This document shows positions 54,955-64,000 of a stretch of DNA of 64,000 nucleotides, one piece after another. Source of the stretch: Delphinus delphis (lineage: Eukaryota; Chordata; Mammalia; Artiodactyla; Delphinidae); contig NC_082695.1 in assembly GCF_949987515.2 (NCBI RefSeq), positions 74,364,466-74,428,465 of the forward strand. Direction: 5' to 3'. The stretch's first letter is position 1. Each line of letters opens with the position of its first letter. The notes under the pieces are model-generated. The model was not told where the DNA came from. It made no database searches and was given only the letters and a program-made list of their open reading frames with translations. The position numbers were made by a program, and so were the translations under genes.

Positions 54955-55439
54955 TAATATCCTTCTTAAAAGGGTTATTGGTGGAGCAGTAAACAAACTT
55001 AGAATTTAAGAAAATGGGCAACTGCAAGCACACGTTCGGAAAAGTATTGGCTTAGGTTGTAGAAGACACATTCATCCTGGACTCCGCCACCACATGGGAG
55101 GCTGAGATCGAGCCACAGAATCCTGTCTGAAGAGGACAACAGAAACCACTCAGAATATTTATGAAAACATGAAAAAATAGAAATAGAAAAAATATTCATT
55201 TATATTGAATTACTCTGTAGTAATCACTATCTAGCAATAAAATTATGATACTTTATATAGTATTTTAGAGTTTACCAAAAATTCTACTGTTGTCAAGGTA
55301 ACAGACTACTTTCTTTTGAAACTAGGTATCAGATAGTTGGGGGTTGCTTGTTTGTTTTAGGCCTACACGTAGATGCTGAAGCCAAAATGCTTATATTCAG
55401 AAGTAATTTATTATTTCTGAATTTCAGTTCCTCTTTGTC
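54955..55439. other. Unassigned sequence
   Basis: No recognised repeat or gene. Confidence 0.35.
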
Positions 55440-55790
55440 TTTGTTACTGCTATTCTTCCCCATTATTTTACAATGAGGCTGGAAATGAGGGCCGTATATA
55501 AGACATATTAAAGGAGAGCCTTTAGGATCTTATGCACTGAACAGATGAAGGAAGCAGGAATGGAAAGGGTCACACCTAGCATGACTTCCGGGATTATTGC
55601 TTGGCTGACTGATTGAATGGTGCTGCCATTAACCACGGTAGAAAGTGGAGGGGTAGAATCAGATTTTATGAAGAGATGACAAGTTAAATTTTGGATATGT
55701 TGAATTGGAGGAGCCTATGGACAAACTAAGGTCCCTTGGATGTCCATTTCTCTGGACCTCAGTAGGAGGTTGCAGGCTGGGCACCAAAGA
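55440..55790 (-). mobile_element. L2 LINE fragment, minus orientation
   Basis: Reversed L2 coding-region landmarks: GCATGACTTCCGGGATTATT, GAATGGTGCTGCCATTAACC, TTTTGGATATGTTGAATTGG and GAGCCTATGGACA. A separate L2 piece follows out of order, so these are two copies. Confidence 0.68.
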
Positions 55791-55794
55791 GCCT

Positions 55795-56060
55795 CCATTA
55801 TTTGTGAACAAATATCTACTTTATCTGTCAGACACAGAGCTAGATTCTGGTGACTCCAAGTTGAATAACACTGAGCCCCTACTATCATAGGCTAGTATAC
55901 AAGAGATGTTGTAAAGACAAATAATAATATATACGTGCTGTGGTATGGGTACATTAAAGGCATGTGGATGCTAAAGAGAAGCCTGAATTTTCCTGGAGGC
56001 ATCAGGGGTATTTCACAAAAATAATGGTTGATCTCTGTCTTGAAATGGGTGTTAAAGTTT
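55795..56060 (-). mobile_element. L2 3' end fragment, minus orientation
   Basis: GTGAACAAATATCTACTTTA, TGTCAGACACAGAGCTAGAT, ACTGAGCCCCTACTATCAT, and a GTCTTGAAATGGGTGTTAA block near 56038-56056 fit reversed L2 3' order. Confidence 0.6.
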
Positions 56061-56460
56061 CAAACCACAGATTTCAAAGTTTTCTTCTCGGACTTGTAAT
56101 ATTATTTAGAGGATTGTTGGGTTTAGTAAATAAAAACGTCGGACTCCCAGTTTGATTTTATATTCAGATAAACACTGAATAATTTTATACTATAAATATG
56201 ATTATTTTTGTTAATCTGAAATTAAATTGAATGGACATCTGTATTTTTTCTAGCAACCCTAATTATTTATCAGTATCATTTAAAGAGTAGTGTGGAGAGA
56301 GACAAAATTAGTTAAATATCAAATGATATAGTTACCATTAGAAACTAGACAATTAAAAATTTCTTATAAGAATAGACCATGCATATCATAAACATTATCT
56401 TTTCCAAATGTTTCTTATGACAGAATATATGACAATTTATTGATGCTTTTTAAAAATATC
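56061..56460. other. Unassigned AT-rich sequence
   Basis: No recognised repeat or gene. Confidence 0.35.
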
Positions 56461-56462
56461 TC

Positions 56463-56670
56463 TGGGGCTTCCCTGGTGGCGCAGTGGTTGAGAGTCTGCC
56501 TGCCGATGCACGGGACACGGGTTCGTGCCCCAAGATCCCACATGCCGCGGAGCGGCTGGGCCTGTGAGCCATGGCCGCTGAGCCTGTGCGTCCGGAGCCT
56601 GTGCTCCGCAATGGGAGAGGCCACAACAGTGAGAGGCCGGCGTACCGCAAAAAAAAAAAAAAAAAAAAAA
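56463..56670 (+). mobile_element. Compact CHR-2-like SINE with an internal 8 nt deletion
   Basis: Head GGCTTCCCTGGTGGCGCAGT. The B-box region GTTCGTGCCCC joins directly to AAGATCCCACATGCC, so the GGTCCGGG present in the other compact copies is missing. The body continues normally to GGCGTACCGC and an A-tail of about 23. Flanks offer only a weak duplication (AATATCTCT against AAACTCTCT). Confidence 0.92.
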
Positions 56671-57449
56671 CTCTCTAAAATCGTTGGAGGAAAAATCACA
56701 AACATAAATTAGGCTTTTGACATTTGCATTACTGACACTAGTAAGGATAAGAATCTCCTTAATAACATTCCGAAGAATACTACTGTTCTACTCTCAAATA
56801 ACTTCAGCAACTTATCAACTATGACATCTGGTTCTCCAACATCATGACAGCTGTGCTTCTTTGCTAGAAAATGTCACTGCCAATTTCATGTGAGTCATAT
56901 TGGTGAATCTGCTTTTGAAACTATATACAGCCCAACAGTATTGGTAATAATGAGCAAAAGAGGCTACAGAAATCTTGACATCACCATGGTATTTTTAAAA
57001 GTTACATTTTAACCAGTAATTTTAACATCTCTCACCTTCAGACATTTCCAAGGTGGCAAACAAGAGAGTTAATCACCCTGGAATTTTATTACCCTAGCAA
57101 TGAAATGTGGTGGTTGAAATAAATCATCACTAAATGCTGAAAATCTGTACTTCTACAAATCTGTTTTTAAAATGTAAGCTTGAAGTCATTTAGCAACAAA
57201 AATAAAGAACAGTACCCAAAAAAAGAAAGTAAAATTATTTCTATAAAATCTTCTTAGTACACTTAGTCATTTTTATTACTAAGAGACACATCAAACACAC
57301 GACTAGAGGTCTAGTCAGTAGTTTGTTTTGATATTATTGCTATCATCTCATTATTGAAATATTATTAAAAATGCTTCCCAAATCTTGAAAGTTTGGGTCT
57401 AATTTAATCAATGTAATGTAGATTCCACAGAATTAAATAAAGCAAGTGT
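56671..57449. other. Unassigned 0.8 kb stretch
   Basis: No recognised repeat or gene. Ordinary AT-rich, apparently single-copy sequence. Confidence 0.4.
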
Positions 57450-57660
57450 ATCTGATTTTAACAAATACTCATATAGTAGTCAGTATGTACCAAGAACTAT
57501 TCTTAACATTCTGTTCTTAACACTAACTCACACTTTATTTAAAATACTGATGTGAGAACAGTGGCCCAGAGAGATTCACCACAATAAAATAAGCTAGAGC
57601 AGCACGTTGGCTCCAGAAGAGGGCTCTTGACCATAACTGCAGGCTGGCTCTCCCATACCA
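57450..57660 (-). mobile_element. MIR SINE, minus orientation
   Basis: CAGTATGTACCAAGAACTAT, TCTTAACATTC and GAGAACAGTGGCCCAGAGAG, then GCACGTTGGCTCCAGAAGAG, follow reversed MIR order with some rearrangement. Confidence 0.65.
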
Positions 57661-57689
57661 AAATGTTGATCGTATTAATTTACAATTGT

Positions 57690-57870
57690 ATTCAAATGAA
57701 TCTAGGCAACTATTAAGTGCTGACCATGTACCAGACACTGTACCTAAATGATCTCAAATCTTTGGCACGCCACTGGGAGGGAGTTTTTATCATCTTCAGG
57801 TCACTGGCAAAGCCCAGAGGTTGAGACTTGAAACCTGCTAGATTTGAGGTTTCCACAAAGGTCTCAATGG
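57690..57870 (-). mobile_element. Second MIR SINE, minus orientation
   Basis: AAGTGCTGACCATGTACCAG, ACACTGTACCTAAATGATCT and AGTTTTTATCATCTTCAGGT, then GGCAAAGCCCAGAGGTTGAG, follow reversed MIR order directly behind another MIR. Confidence 0.7.
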
Positions 57871-58069
57871 TTTTAAAGCCCAAGTACTTTCTGTTCTCCA
57901 AGACTGCTTCCTTATGGTGCCTTGAAGTTGTTACTGGGGGCTCTTAAATTCTCAGAAATCTTTTTCCCTAGGATATATTTGCATTGAAAAAAATGCTACA
58001 AGAATACTCACAACTAAATAAGACAGATCAGCTACAGTTTAATCTGTAGGATAGGTTCTTCAGCTACGA

Positions 58070-58185
58070 AAGAGTTCCTTGGGAGGAGGAACTACAGCTG
58101 ATTTATCCTGTGTTCTCAGAGTTTGAGACAGTGTTTGGATAAAGTTGGTGCTCAGTAAAATTCTGGATGAAATAATGACTGAAGG
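58070..58185 (+). mobile_element. L2 3' end, plus orientation
   Basis: GGGAGGAGGAACTACAGCTG, GTTCTCAGAGTTTGAGACAG and AAGTTGGTGCTCAGTAAAAT follow the L2 3' terminus. Confidence 0.6.
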
Positions 58186-58519
58186 CATATCCACACTCCT
58201 TTAATGTAGGAATTTTTATTTGAGCTAAATTTCAGGAAACACATGAGTGGAATTTACTACATAGCTGTTTCCAGGATGAGGGAACTATTGATAACTTGGT
58301 TACTAAATTAAGGTTCTAGTAAAAACTACAACTCCTACCGCCGCCACCTTCTCACAACCCCCAAATCAAAGCTATATCCCTTCAAACCTATCAGTTAATA
58401 AATCCAACTTTGAACAACAGCAAACTAAGTTATCATTAGGACAATCTTCTATCTACATTTCACTTATACTTACTCTGAGCTAAACATCCTCTTATCACTT
58501 TAGAAGTTTATTCCCTTCA
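58186..58519. other. Unassigned sequence
   Basis: No recognised repeat or gene. Confidence 0.35.
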
Positions 58520-58872
58520 TGTTCCTTGTAAAAAATTAATAAACAGAAACCTCAATTAAATAGAGTCAGGAGACCAGAACCAGGAGCTCTCACATCCTGG
58601 GACTTAGGCAGAGCCCAACAGGAAGGAGAACCACACTTTTCTTTCCTGGCAAGGACTCAGCCAGTGAAAATCCATGGACTCTTTGTTTACTATAGCCCTC
58701 CCAACTTCCTTTTCCCCTCTATAAAAATATTCTCCCTTCTTTGCCATGCTGCAACTTGCATGGCATGTGGCTTGCCATGGTTACAGACCCCAAATTCCAA
58801 TTCTCTGCTGATCCTGAATAAACATATCTTTGCTGAAGACACATCTGGCAGTCTGTTTATTTCAAGTCAACA
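58520..58872 (+). mobile_element. Probable class I ERV solo LTR
   Basis: The arrangement is LTR-like: a pyrimidine-rich U3, a TATA box TATAAAAA (58720-58727), an AATAAA signal (58817-58822), a short U5 with GACACATCTGGCAGTCTG, and a CA end at 58871-58872 (AAGTCAACA). The proposed TG start at 58520 is uncertain and no clean target duplication is seen. No internal genes flank it. Confidence 0.55.
58720..58727 (+). promoter_or_regulatory. TATA box of the probable solo LTR
   Basis: TATAAAAA lies 90 bp before AATAAA (58817-58822), consistent with U3/R organisation. Confidence 0.5.
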
Positions 58873-58875
58873 TAT

Positions 58876-59861
58876 TGCAGATGAAAGAATAAATGTATTT
58901 CTTAAAGGAACTCAAGAAAACTAAGAATATGAGTGGTAAAGTAAAAAATCAAAATAACATTTTAATTCAAGTGGAACTAATTACAAAGCACCAACTAAAT
59001 GTCTTACTTCATATCTTTGCCACCATGAACCATATGAATATAGATATTTCAGAAATAATACATTTTTATTTATAAAAATCAAATACACACACACACTTGT
59101 ATTTATACCAAATGCAGATTGACCATATTGTGTCATACCATGCGTGTGTGTGTGTACATGTGTGCACATAGCTAAGGAGGCCCTCAACTTAAAAATGGTC
59201 TGTTCTAGAAGTCTGTTTTTAGGCCAGCTTTTGGTGTTTAGATCATACATTTCTTTGAAATTAACTTGATAAACTGGTACTGTGGGAATGGAAATATATG
59301 AGGCACAGTTTCTGTACTACAGGGAGACAATGATATATTATCATACAGTAGAAAGGACAAATATACATAAATAGTATTAGGAGGAATACGGAATGGGAAA
59401 AGGAAGAAAGCTTCTTTATGTATACCGGGCATGAAACATACAGCACTCAACTTAAAATTGGTTACTGGCCTTATAGTTCAATGGATCAATTTAAAGCCTC
59501 ATTGCAGCACTGTGATCAGTCACAGAGTCCTCTGAGAGACTGAAAAGAAGAGAGAAGGTCACACAGGGGGGTGTCCCAAACCCAGCTCAGGGGATGCATT
59601 AAGACAAGCTCATGAAGCATTGAATTTGCAATGAAGAGCATTGCAGAAAAATGCCCTAGTGCTTCATTCATGGAAAGGACTGTTATGACAGTTAAATCTT
59701 CAGTGGCTTCTCCCAGCATTTTAAATTTCACTATTTGAGATGTTCCCCTCCACCCTCAATAAAAACAAAAGCCAGAACTGAAATAAAGTAATCCGTAACC
59801 TTTACAAAAGTAAATAATGAAACACTTGAAATCACATCTTACTAAGCACAGCACTGAGTAT
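58876..59861. other. Unassigned 1 kb stretch with CA/TG microsatellites
   Basis: CA and TG runs at about 59084-59097 and 59143-59155 are the only repeats that I recognise. Minus frames of 61-89 codons lack domains. No gene supported. Confidence 0.4.
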
Positions 59862-61312
59862 CAAAAGGAACAGAATAGAAAGTCCAGAAATAAACCCATG
59901 TACTTATGCCAATTAATCTGTGACAAAGGAGGAAAGAATATACAATGGATAAAAGACAGTCTCCTCAATAAGTGGTGCTAGGGAAACTGGACAGCCACAT
60001 ACCAAAAATGAAATTAGAACATTCTCTAACACCATATACAAAAATAAACTCAAAATGGATTAAAGACCTAAATGTAAGGCTGGATACTATAAAACTCCTA
60101 GAGGAAAACATCGGCAGAACACTCTTTGACATAAATTATAGCAATATGTTTTTGGATCGATCTCCTAAAACAAAGGAAATAAAAGCAAAAAATAAGCAAA
60201 TAGGACCTAGCTAAACTTAAAAGCTTTTGCACAGCAAAGGAAACCACTGAAAACATGAAAAGACCACCTACTGAATGGGAGAAAATATTTGTAAATGATG
60301 ACTGATAAAGGGTTAATAGCCAACATATATAAACAGCTCATACAACTCAACATCAAAAAAACACCACGAAATCCAATTAAAAAATTGGCAGAGAAAATGA
60401 ATAGACTTTTTTCCAAAGAGGAAATGCAGACAGCCAATAGGCACACGAAAACATGCTCAACATCACTGATCATCAGGGAAGTGCAAATCAGAACCACAAT
60501 GAGGTATCTGTCAGAATGGCTATTGTCAAAAAGAACACAAATAACAAATGTTGGTGAGGGTGTGGAGAAAAAAGAATCCTTATACACTGTTGGTGGGAAT
60601 GTAAATTGGTGCAGCCACTTTGGAAAACAGTGTGGAGGGTTCTCAAAAAACTAAAAATAGAATTACCATATGTCCCAGAAATTCCACTCCTGGGTGTATT
60701 TCCAAAAAAACCCTAATTTGAAAAGATACATACACCCCAATGTTCATAGCAGCATTATTTACAATAGCCAAGATATGGAAGTAACTTTAGTGTCCATCAA
60801 CAGAAGAATGGATAGATAAGATGTGGTGCATATTTCTGTATCTATATCTGTTTGTATCTATCTATCTATCTAATACTACATAGCCATAAAAAGAATGAAG
60901 TAATGCCATTTGCAGCGACATGGAAGGACCTAGAGATTATTATACTAAGTGAAGGTAAGTCAGAAAGACAAATACCATAAGATATCACTTATATGTGGAA
61001 TTTAAAATATACAATAAACTAGTGAGTATAACAAGAAAGAAGCAGACCCTCAGATATAGAGAACAAACTAGTGGTTACCAGTGGGGAGAGGGAAGGTGGG
61101 AGGGGCAGTATAGAGGTAGGGGATTAAGACATACAAATTATTATGTATAAAATAAGCTACAAGGATATACTGTATAACGTGGAGAATATAGACAATATTT
61201 TAAAATAACTATAAGTGGAGTATAACCTTTAAAATTGTGAATCACTGTTTTGTACACCTGTAACATATAATATTATACATCAACTATACTTCAATAAAAA
61301 ATGAAAAAAAAG
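59862..61312 (+). mobile_element. 5'-truncated L1 (about 1.45 kb), plus orientation
   Basis: It starts inside ORF2 (GAATAGAAAGTCCAGAAATA), continues to the ORF2 end and 3' UTR (AATACCATAAGATATCACTT, TATAACGTGGAGAATATAGA) and closes with ACTTCAATAAAAAATG and an A-rich tail. A (TATC)n run lies at about 60838-60872. I could not define a target duplication. Confidence 0.9.
59972..60654 (+). pseudogene. L1 ORF2 C-terminal remnant, plus strand
   Basis: Frame 59972-60214 reads [20 protein letters not shown] and then [20 protein letters not shown], the segment after the reverse transcriptase. Frame 60295-60654 then continues with [17 protein letters not shown] and [11 protein letters not shown] frame break lies between them. 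The cysteine motif of intact copies is degraded to [17 protein letters not shown], with its cysteines lost. Confidence 0.88.
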
Positions 61313-62509
61313 AATGACTATAGAACTGAAGCATAATTATAAACACCTTCTATTTTCCTTTTAGCTATTCTGTTTATTTTTTAAAGGAAATAAATATTTA
61401 AGAAAATTCAAAATAAATAAAATAAACAAGGTAGATTTGTGACACATGGTTGAGTAGTTTTCAGTTCAAGCTGAGCTTCCCAAAAGCTGCATTGCACCAC
61501 CAATTTGAAAGAAGCATGATGAAAAAATTTTTGTGTGTTTGTGTGAGTGGATGTATGTGTGAGTACAAAGCAAGAATGTGATCTTTAAGAAGAAGCAAAG
61601 CTGATTCAAAGCTCTATTTCATAGAGATGATTCATTTTCTGTACCTTTTCATCAAACTTGCCTACCAACAGTAACTGGCAGCAAGAAACCAATTCATGCT
61701 GCTTTTAAGTCAAGTTTTGAAGGATTTCCATTTGCATGAAGTATTTAATCTATGTTTCAGCAATCTATATTCAAAATCTCTTTTGTCCATTTGGATCTCT
61801 GCCATGATAATAGGTACTGCTGTTAATATTATGACAGCTGGTCATCAATATCATTAACAGAACCAAAGTGCGTTAAACTCTTTTCACACCTGTGGTATTC
61901 TTTTCAAGGCTGTGCAGAAGTGGAAAAATATTACTTCCGTAAGTAATCCAAAATAGGTAATATTGTAATTACAATGGCCTATGATGAATGAAAGTGATAG
62001 AATAGAAATTAATAAATTTATATTTTAATATCACCCCTGTAACTAAGTTGCTGTGAAACCATGGAAAATGATCCTTTTTCTCTGCCTCTGTTTTTCTGTT
62101 TGAGGAAGTTAAGACTGATCTGTGGGATCCCTATAATCTCTTCTATAGCTAACATTCTATGACTTTCAATAGACATCATATGTCATTACATGGGAAAAAC
62201 CATCCACATACTTCTGTACCAAAAGCATTCATCATCTGGCTCAAGGAATCAGAGATCCTGCAGACACCAGTGCAAACGCTTAATGTAACTGACTGGCAGA
62301 GAGAGCCATTTTGAAAATCAGCATATCTAATCCATCATTCTTTTATGCACTTGGATTACAACTGTCAGCTGCAGAATGTGCAGCAAATTGCATCACTTCA
62401 TAAAGAGACTTTTCACTGCCAAACTCTTAACACTCTAACCATCCTTTGAAAGGAGTTATTCAGCCTCAGATGACATCGTAATTCCCTTTATTATCTCCGT
62501 CTCCTGACC
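61313..62509. other. Unassigned 1.2 kb stretch
   Basis: No repeat recognised. It is the longest run near the right end that looks single-copy. It contains E-box CAGCTG strings near 61838-61843 and 62368-62373. No frame or splice pair supports a gene. Confidence 0.4.
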
Positions 62510-62830
62510 TACTTTCAGTGCCCCATGCTGTTCCCTGGGCCTTGAAAGTGCTTTACTTTTCCCTTTGTTTAGTTAATTCCTTCTCATCCTTCAGATCTCT
62601 GCTCCAGCATCACGTTCTCAGGGAAACTTCGCTGGGACCATCTGTCTATGTCCAATACCCACAGCATAGGCACTAATATTGACACGAACCTCTTGGTTAC
62701 AAGTGTCATAAGAACCACGTTAAACTTAAAGCTCCTTCTCTCACAAGGCCATCAACACTATGAAAGCAGAGATCAAGCCTGGTTTTGATTATCATCACCT
62801 AGTACAGTGGCTGTTAAAGAATGGACCCTG
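62510..62830 (+). mobile_element. L2 LINE 3' region, plus orientation
   Basis: ATGCTGTTCCCTGGGCCTTG, AATTCCTTCTCATCCTTCAG, TCTCAGGGAAACTTCGCTGG, ACTATGAAAGCAGAGATCAA and ACCTAGTACAGTGGCTG are in L2 sense order. Confidence 0.78.
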
Positions 62831-63587
62831 AGAGGTCCATAAGTATTTTTAAATGGAAGAATTATTGTCCTTAATAATACTATTATATAAACAAAATATA
62901 ACTTTTATATTATAATCTTACTATCATTAATATTTTTTTATTTTTCCCACAAGCTCTTCCTAAAACTTAGTAATGAACTAAAACATAGCCTTAAAATTCT
63001 ACTTTTAGAAACAGTATAAATCCATGAATCACTAAGGATACAATTTTTACAGATACACTCAATTTTCAATTATATGACTTAACAATCATCATCTCTGGAG
63101 TCTTATTGCCCTTCATTCCTATAGTTAAGATGAAAGAAAAAATATCACTGAAACCTGCCAGTTTATACAGGTGATCAATTTAAAACTATTTAGCTTAAAG
63201 TTGAGTCAGTTTCAAAAATACTGTTGAAAAATAAAATGTCAGGTTAAAGCGAGAAATTTTTGTAGAGTGATTTTGACAGAGGTGATAAGAAGAAATACTT
63301 CCTTCTGACATAAAATTAAATACTTCTTATAGGTTACCGAATCCAATCTGTAGTTTTATTACCTATTTGTAATGTTTTATACCACTGCAGAGTAACCTTA
63401 AATTTCATCCAGGCCTCCTCCACCCCATTCAACACATACCCCAGTGATCTGGCTGAAGTGCATGCATGTTTTGGAATTTCAGCCAGCAATGCAGGGCAGA
63501 GGTGAATGTCATGTTAATGATAAAAATTTTCTATATTCCTGTTCTTTCTATTAGGAAGAATAGTTATGTTCTCCTTTGTATAAAGCT
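62831..63587. other. Unassigned sequence
   Basis: AT-rich, without a recognised repeat or gene. A 72-codon plus frame (63466-63684) runs into the next LTR and is not credible. Confidence 0.35.
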
Positions 63588-63872
63588 GATTTCTTTTCCC
63601 CTGAGGCCTCTTCGCTTGGCTTGCAGATGGCCACCGTCTAGCTGTGTCCTCACATGGTTTTCCTCAGTGCACCTGCACCCCTGATGTATCTTTGTGTGTC
63701 TTATTTTCTTCCTCTTATAAGGACACCAATAAGCTGGATTAGGGCCCACCCTAACGGCCTCTTTTAACTTAGTCGCTTCTTTAAAGAGATTATCTTTAAA
63801 TACAGTTGCATTCTGAAAACAGGGTTAGGGCTTCAACATTTGAATTCAAAGGGTAATTCAGCCTTTAACAGC
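63588..63872 (-). mobile_element. MLT1-type MaLR LTR, minus orientation
   Basis: CTTGGCTTGCAGATGGCCAC, CTCTTATAAGGACACCAATA, GATTAGGGCCCACCCTAACG, GTCGCTTCTTTAAAGAGA and AGGGCTTCAACATTTGAATT are reversed MLT1 order. The LTR 3' end portion is missing. Confidence 0.85.
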
Positions 63873-63924
63873 CCTCTTCAGTGGGGGACCCAGCCAGGAG
63901 TCTCTCCTGCCCAGGTCTATAGGC

Positions 63925-64000
63925 AACACTCATTTCATTTTAAAAGCTTTTGATTATCCCCATTTTACAGATAACAGTATTGAGGCACAGAGTGGTTAAG
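63925..64000 (-). mobile_element. MIR SINE, minus orientation, cut by the window end
   Basis: CAACACTCATTTCATTTTAA, TTATCCCCATTTTACAGATA and GAGGCACAGAGTGGTTAAG are the reversed MIR core. The repeat continues beyond 64000. Confidence 0.75.

Overview
The window looks like nuclear DNA of a whale or dolphin (Cetacea), in a gene-poor or intronic region. The main reason is the repeat content. At least fourteen tRNA-Glu-derived SINEs of the CHR type (the cetacean/hippo/ruminant superfamily) are scattered through it. Five of them are the compact ~190-210 bp form that resembles the CHR-2 subfamilies known from cetaceans. They sit among mammal-wide repeats (MIR, L2, MLT1/MLT2 LTRs, pogo- and hAT-like DNA transposons) and 5'-truncated L1s with artiodactyl/cetacean-like 3' ends. 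I saw no ruminant-type BovB LINE. Family names come from recall of consensus sequences, not from a database search, so clade is firmer than species.

No host protein-coding gene, tRNA, rRNA, CRISPR array or bacterial-type operon is supported. The long open frames fall into two groups. Some are decayed L1 ORF2 (reverse transcriptase and C-terminal cysteine motif), mainly on the minus strand at 12.7-14.4 kb and 22.6-24.9 kb and on the plus strand at 47.1-47.6 kb and 60-60.7 kb. The others are GC-rich frames inside CHR SINEs. Two open stretches preceded by good 3' splice-acceptor consensus (53.6-53.8 kb and 28.6-28.7 kb) are the only weak candidates for host exons.

Layout. 0-8 kb: a pogo-like DNA transposon interrupted by a SINE and flanked by an imperfect inverted repeat, then an MLT1 LTR, two SINEs, an L2 remnant, and a second copy of the same DNA transposon nested in another L2. 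8-26 kb: an L1-dense block with six minus-strand L1 pieces or composites, several SINEs, one MaLR LTR and two MIRs. 26-33 kb: MIR, a full-length MLT1 solo LTR, a second MLT1, a well-preserved class I solo LTR with TATA box and poly(A) signal, L2 and an old L1. 33-46 kb: a tiny L1 3' end, SINEs, an old L1 5' untranslated region carrying G-quadruplex-prone tracts, MIRs, an L1-in-L2 nest, a hAT-like element and a long L2. 46-54 kb: two old plus-strand L1s (one interrupted by an MLT2 LTR), three SINEs and an MLT1. 54-64 kb: three compact SINEs, two of them in inverted orientation 0.45 kb apart, L2/MIR clusters, a second probable class I solo LTR, a plus-strand L1 of about 1.45 kb, L2, MLT1, and a MIR cut by the window end.

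Most of the younger insertions have target-site duplications that can be read directly. The best is a perfect 15 bp duplication around the 2.2 kb L1 at 12.2-14.5 kb, with an L1-endonuclease TT/AAAA cut site. These junctions, and the nesting order of elements, are the most informative content here. I found no convincing undescribed system.
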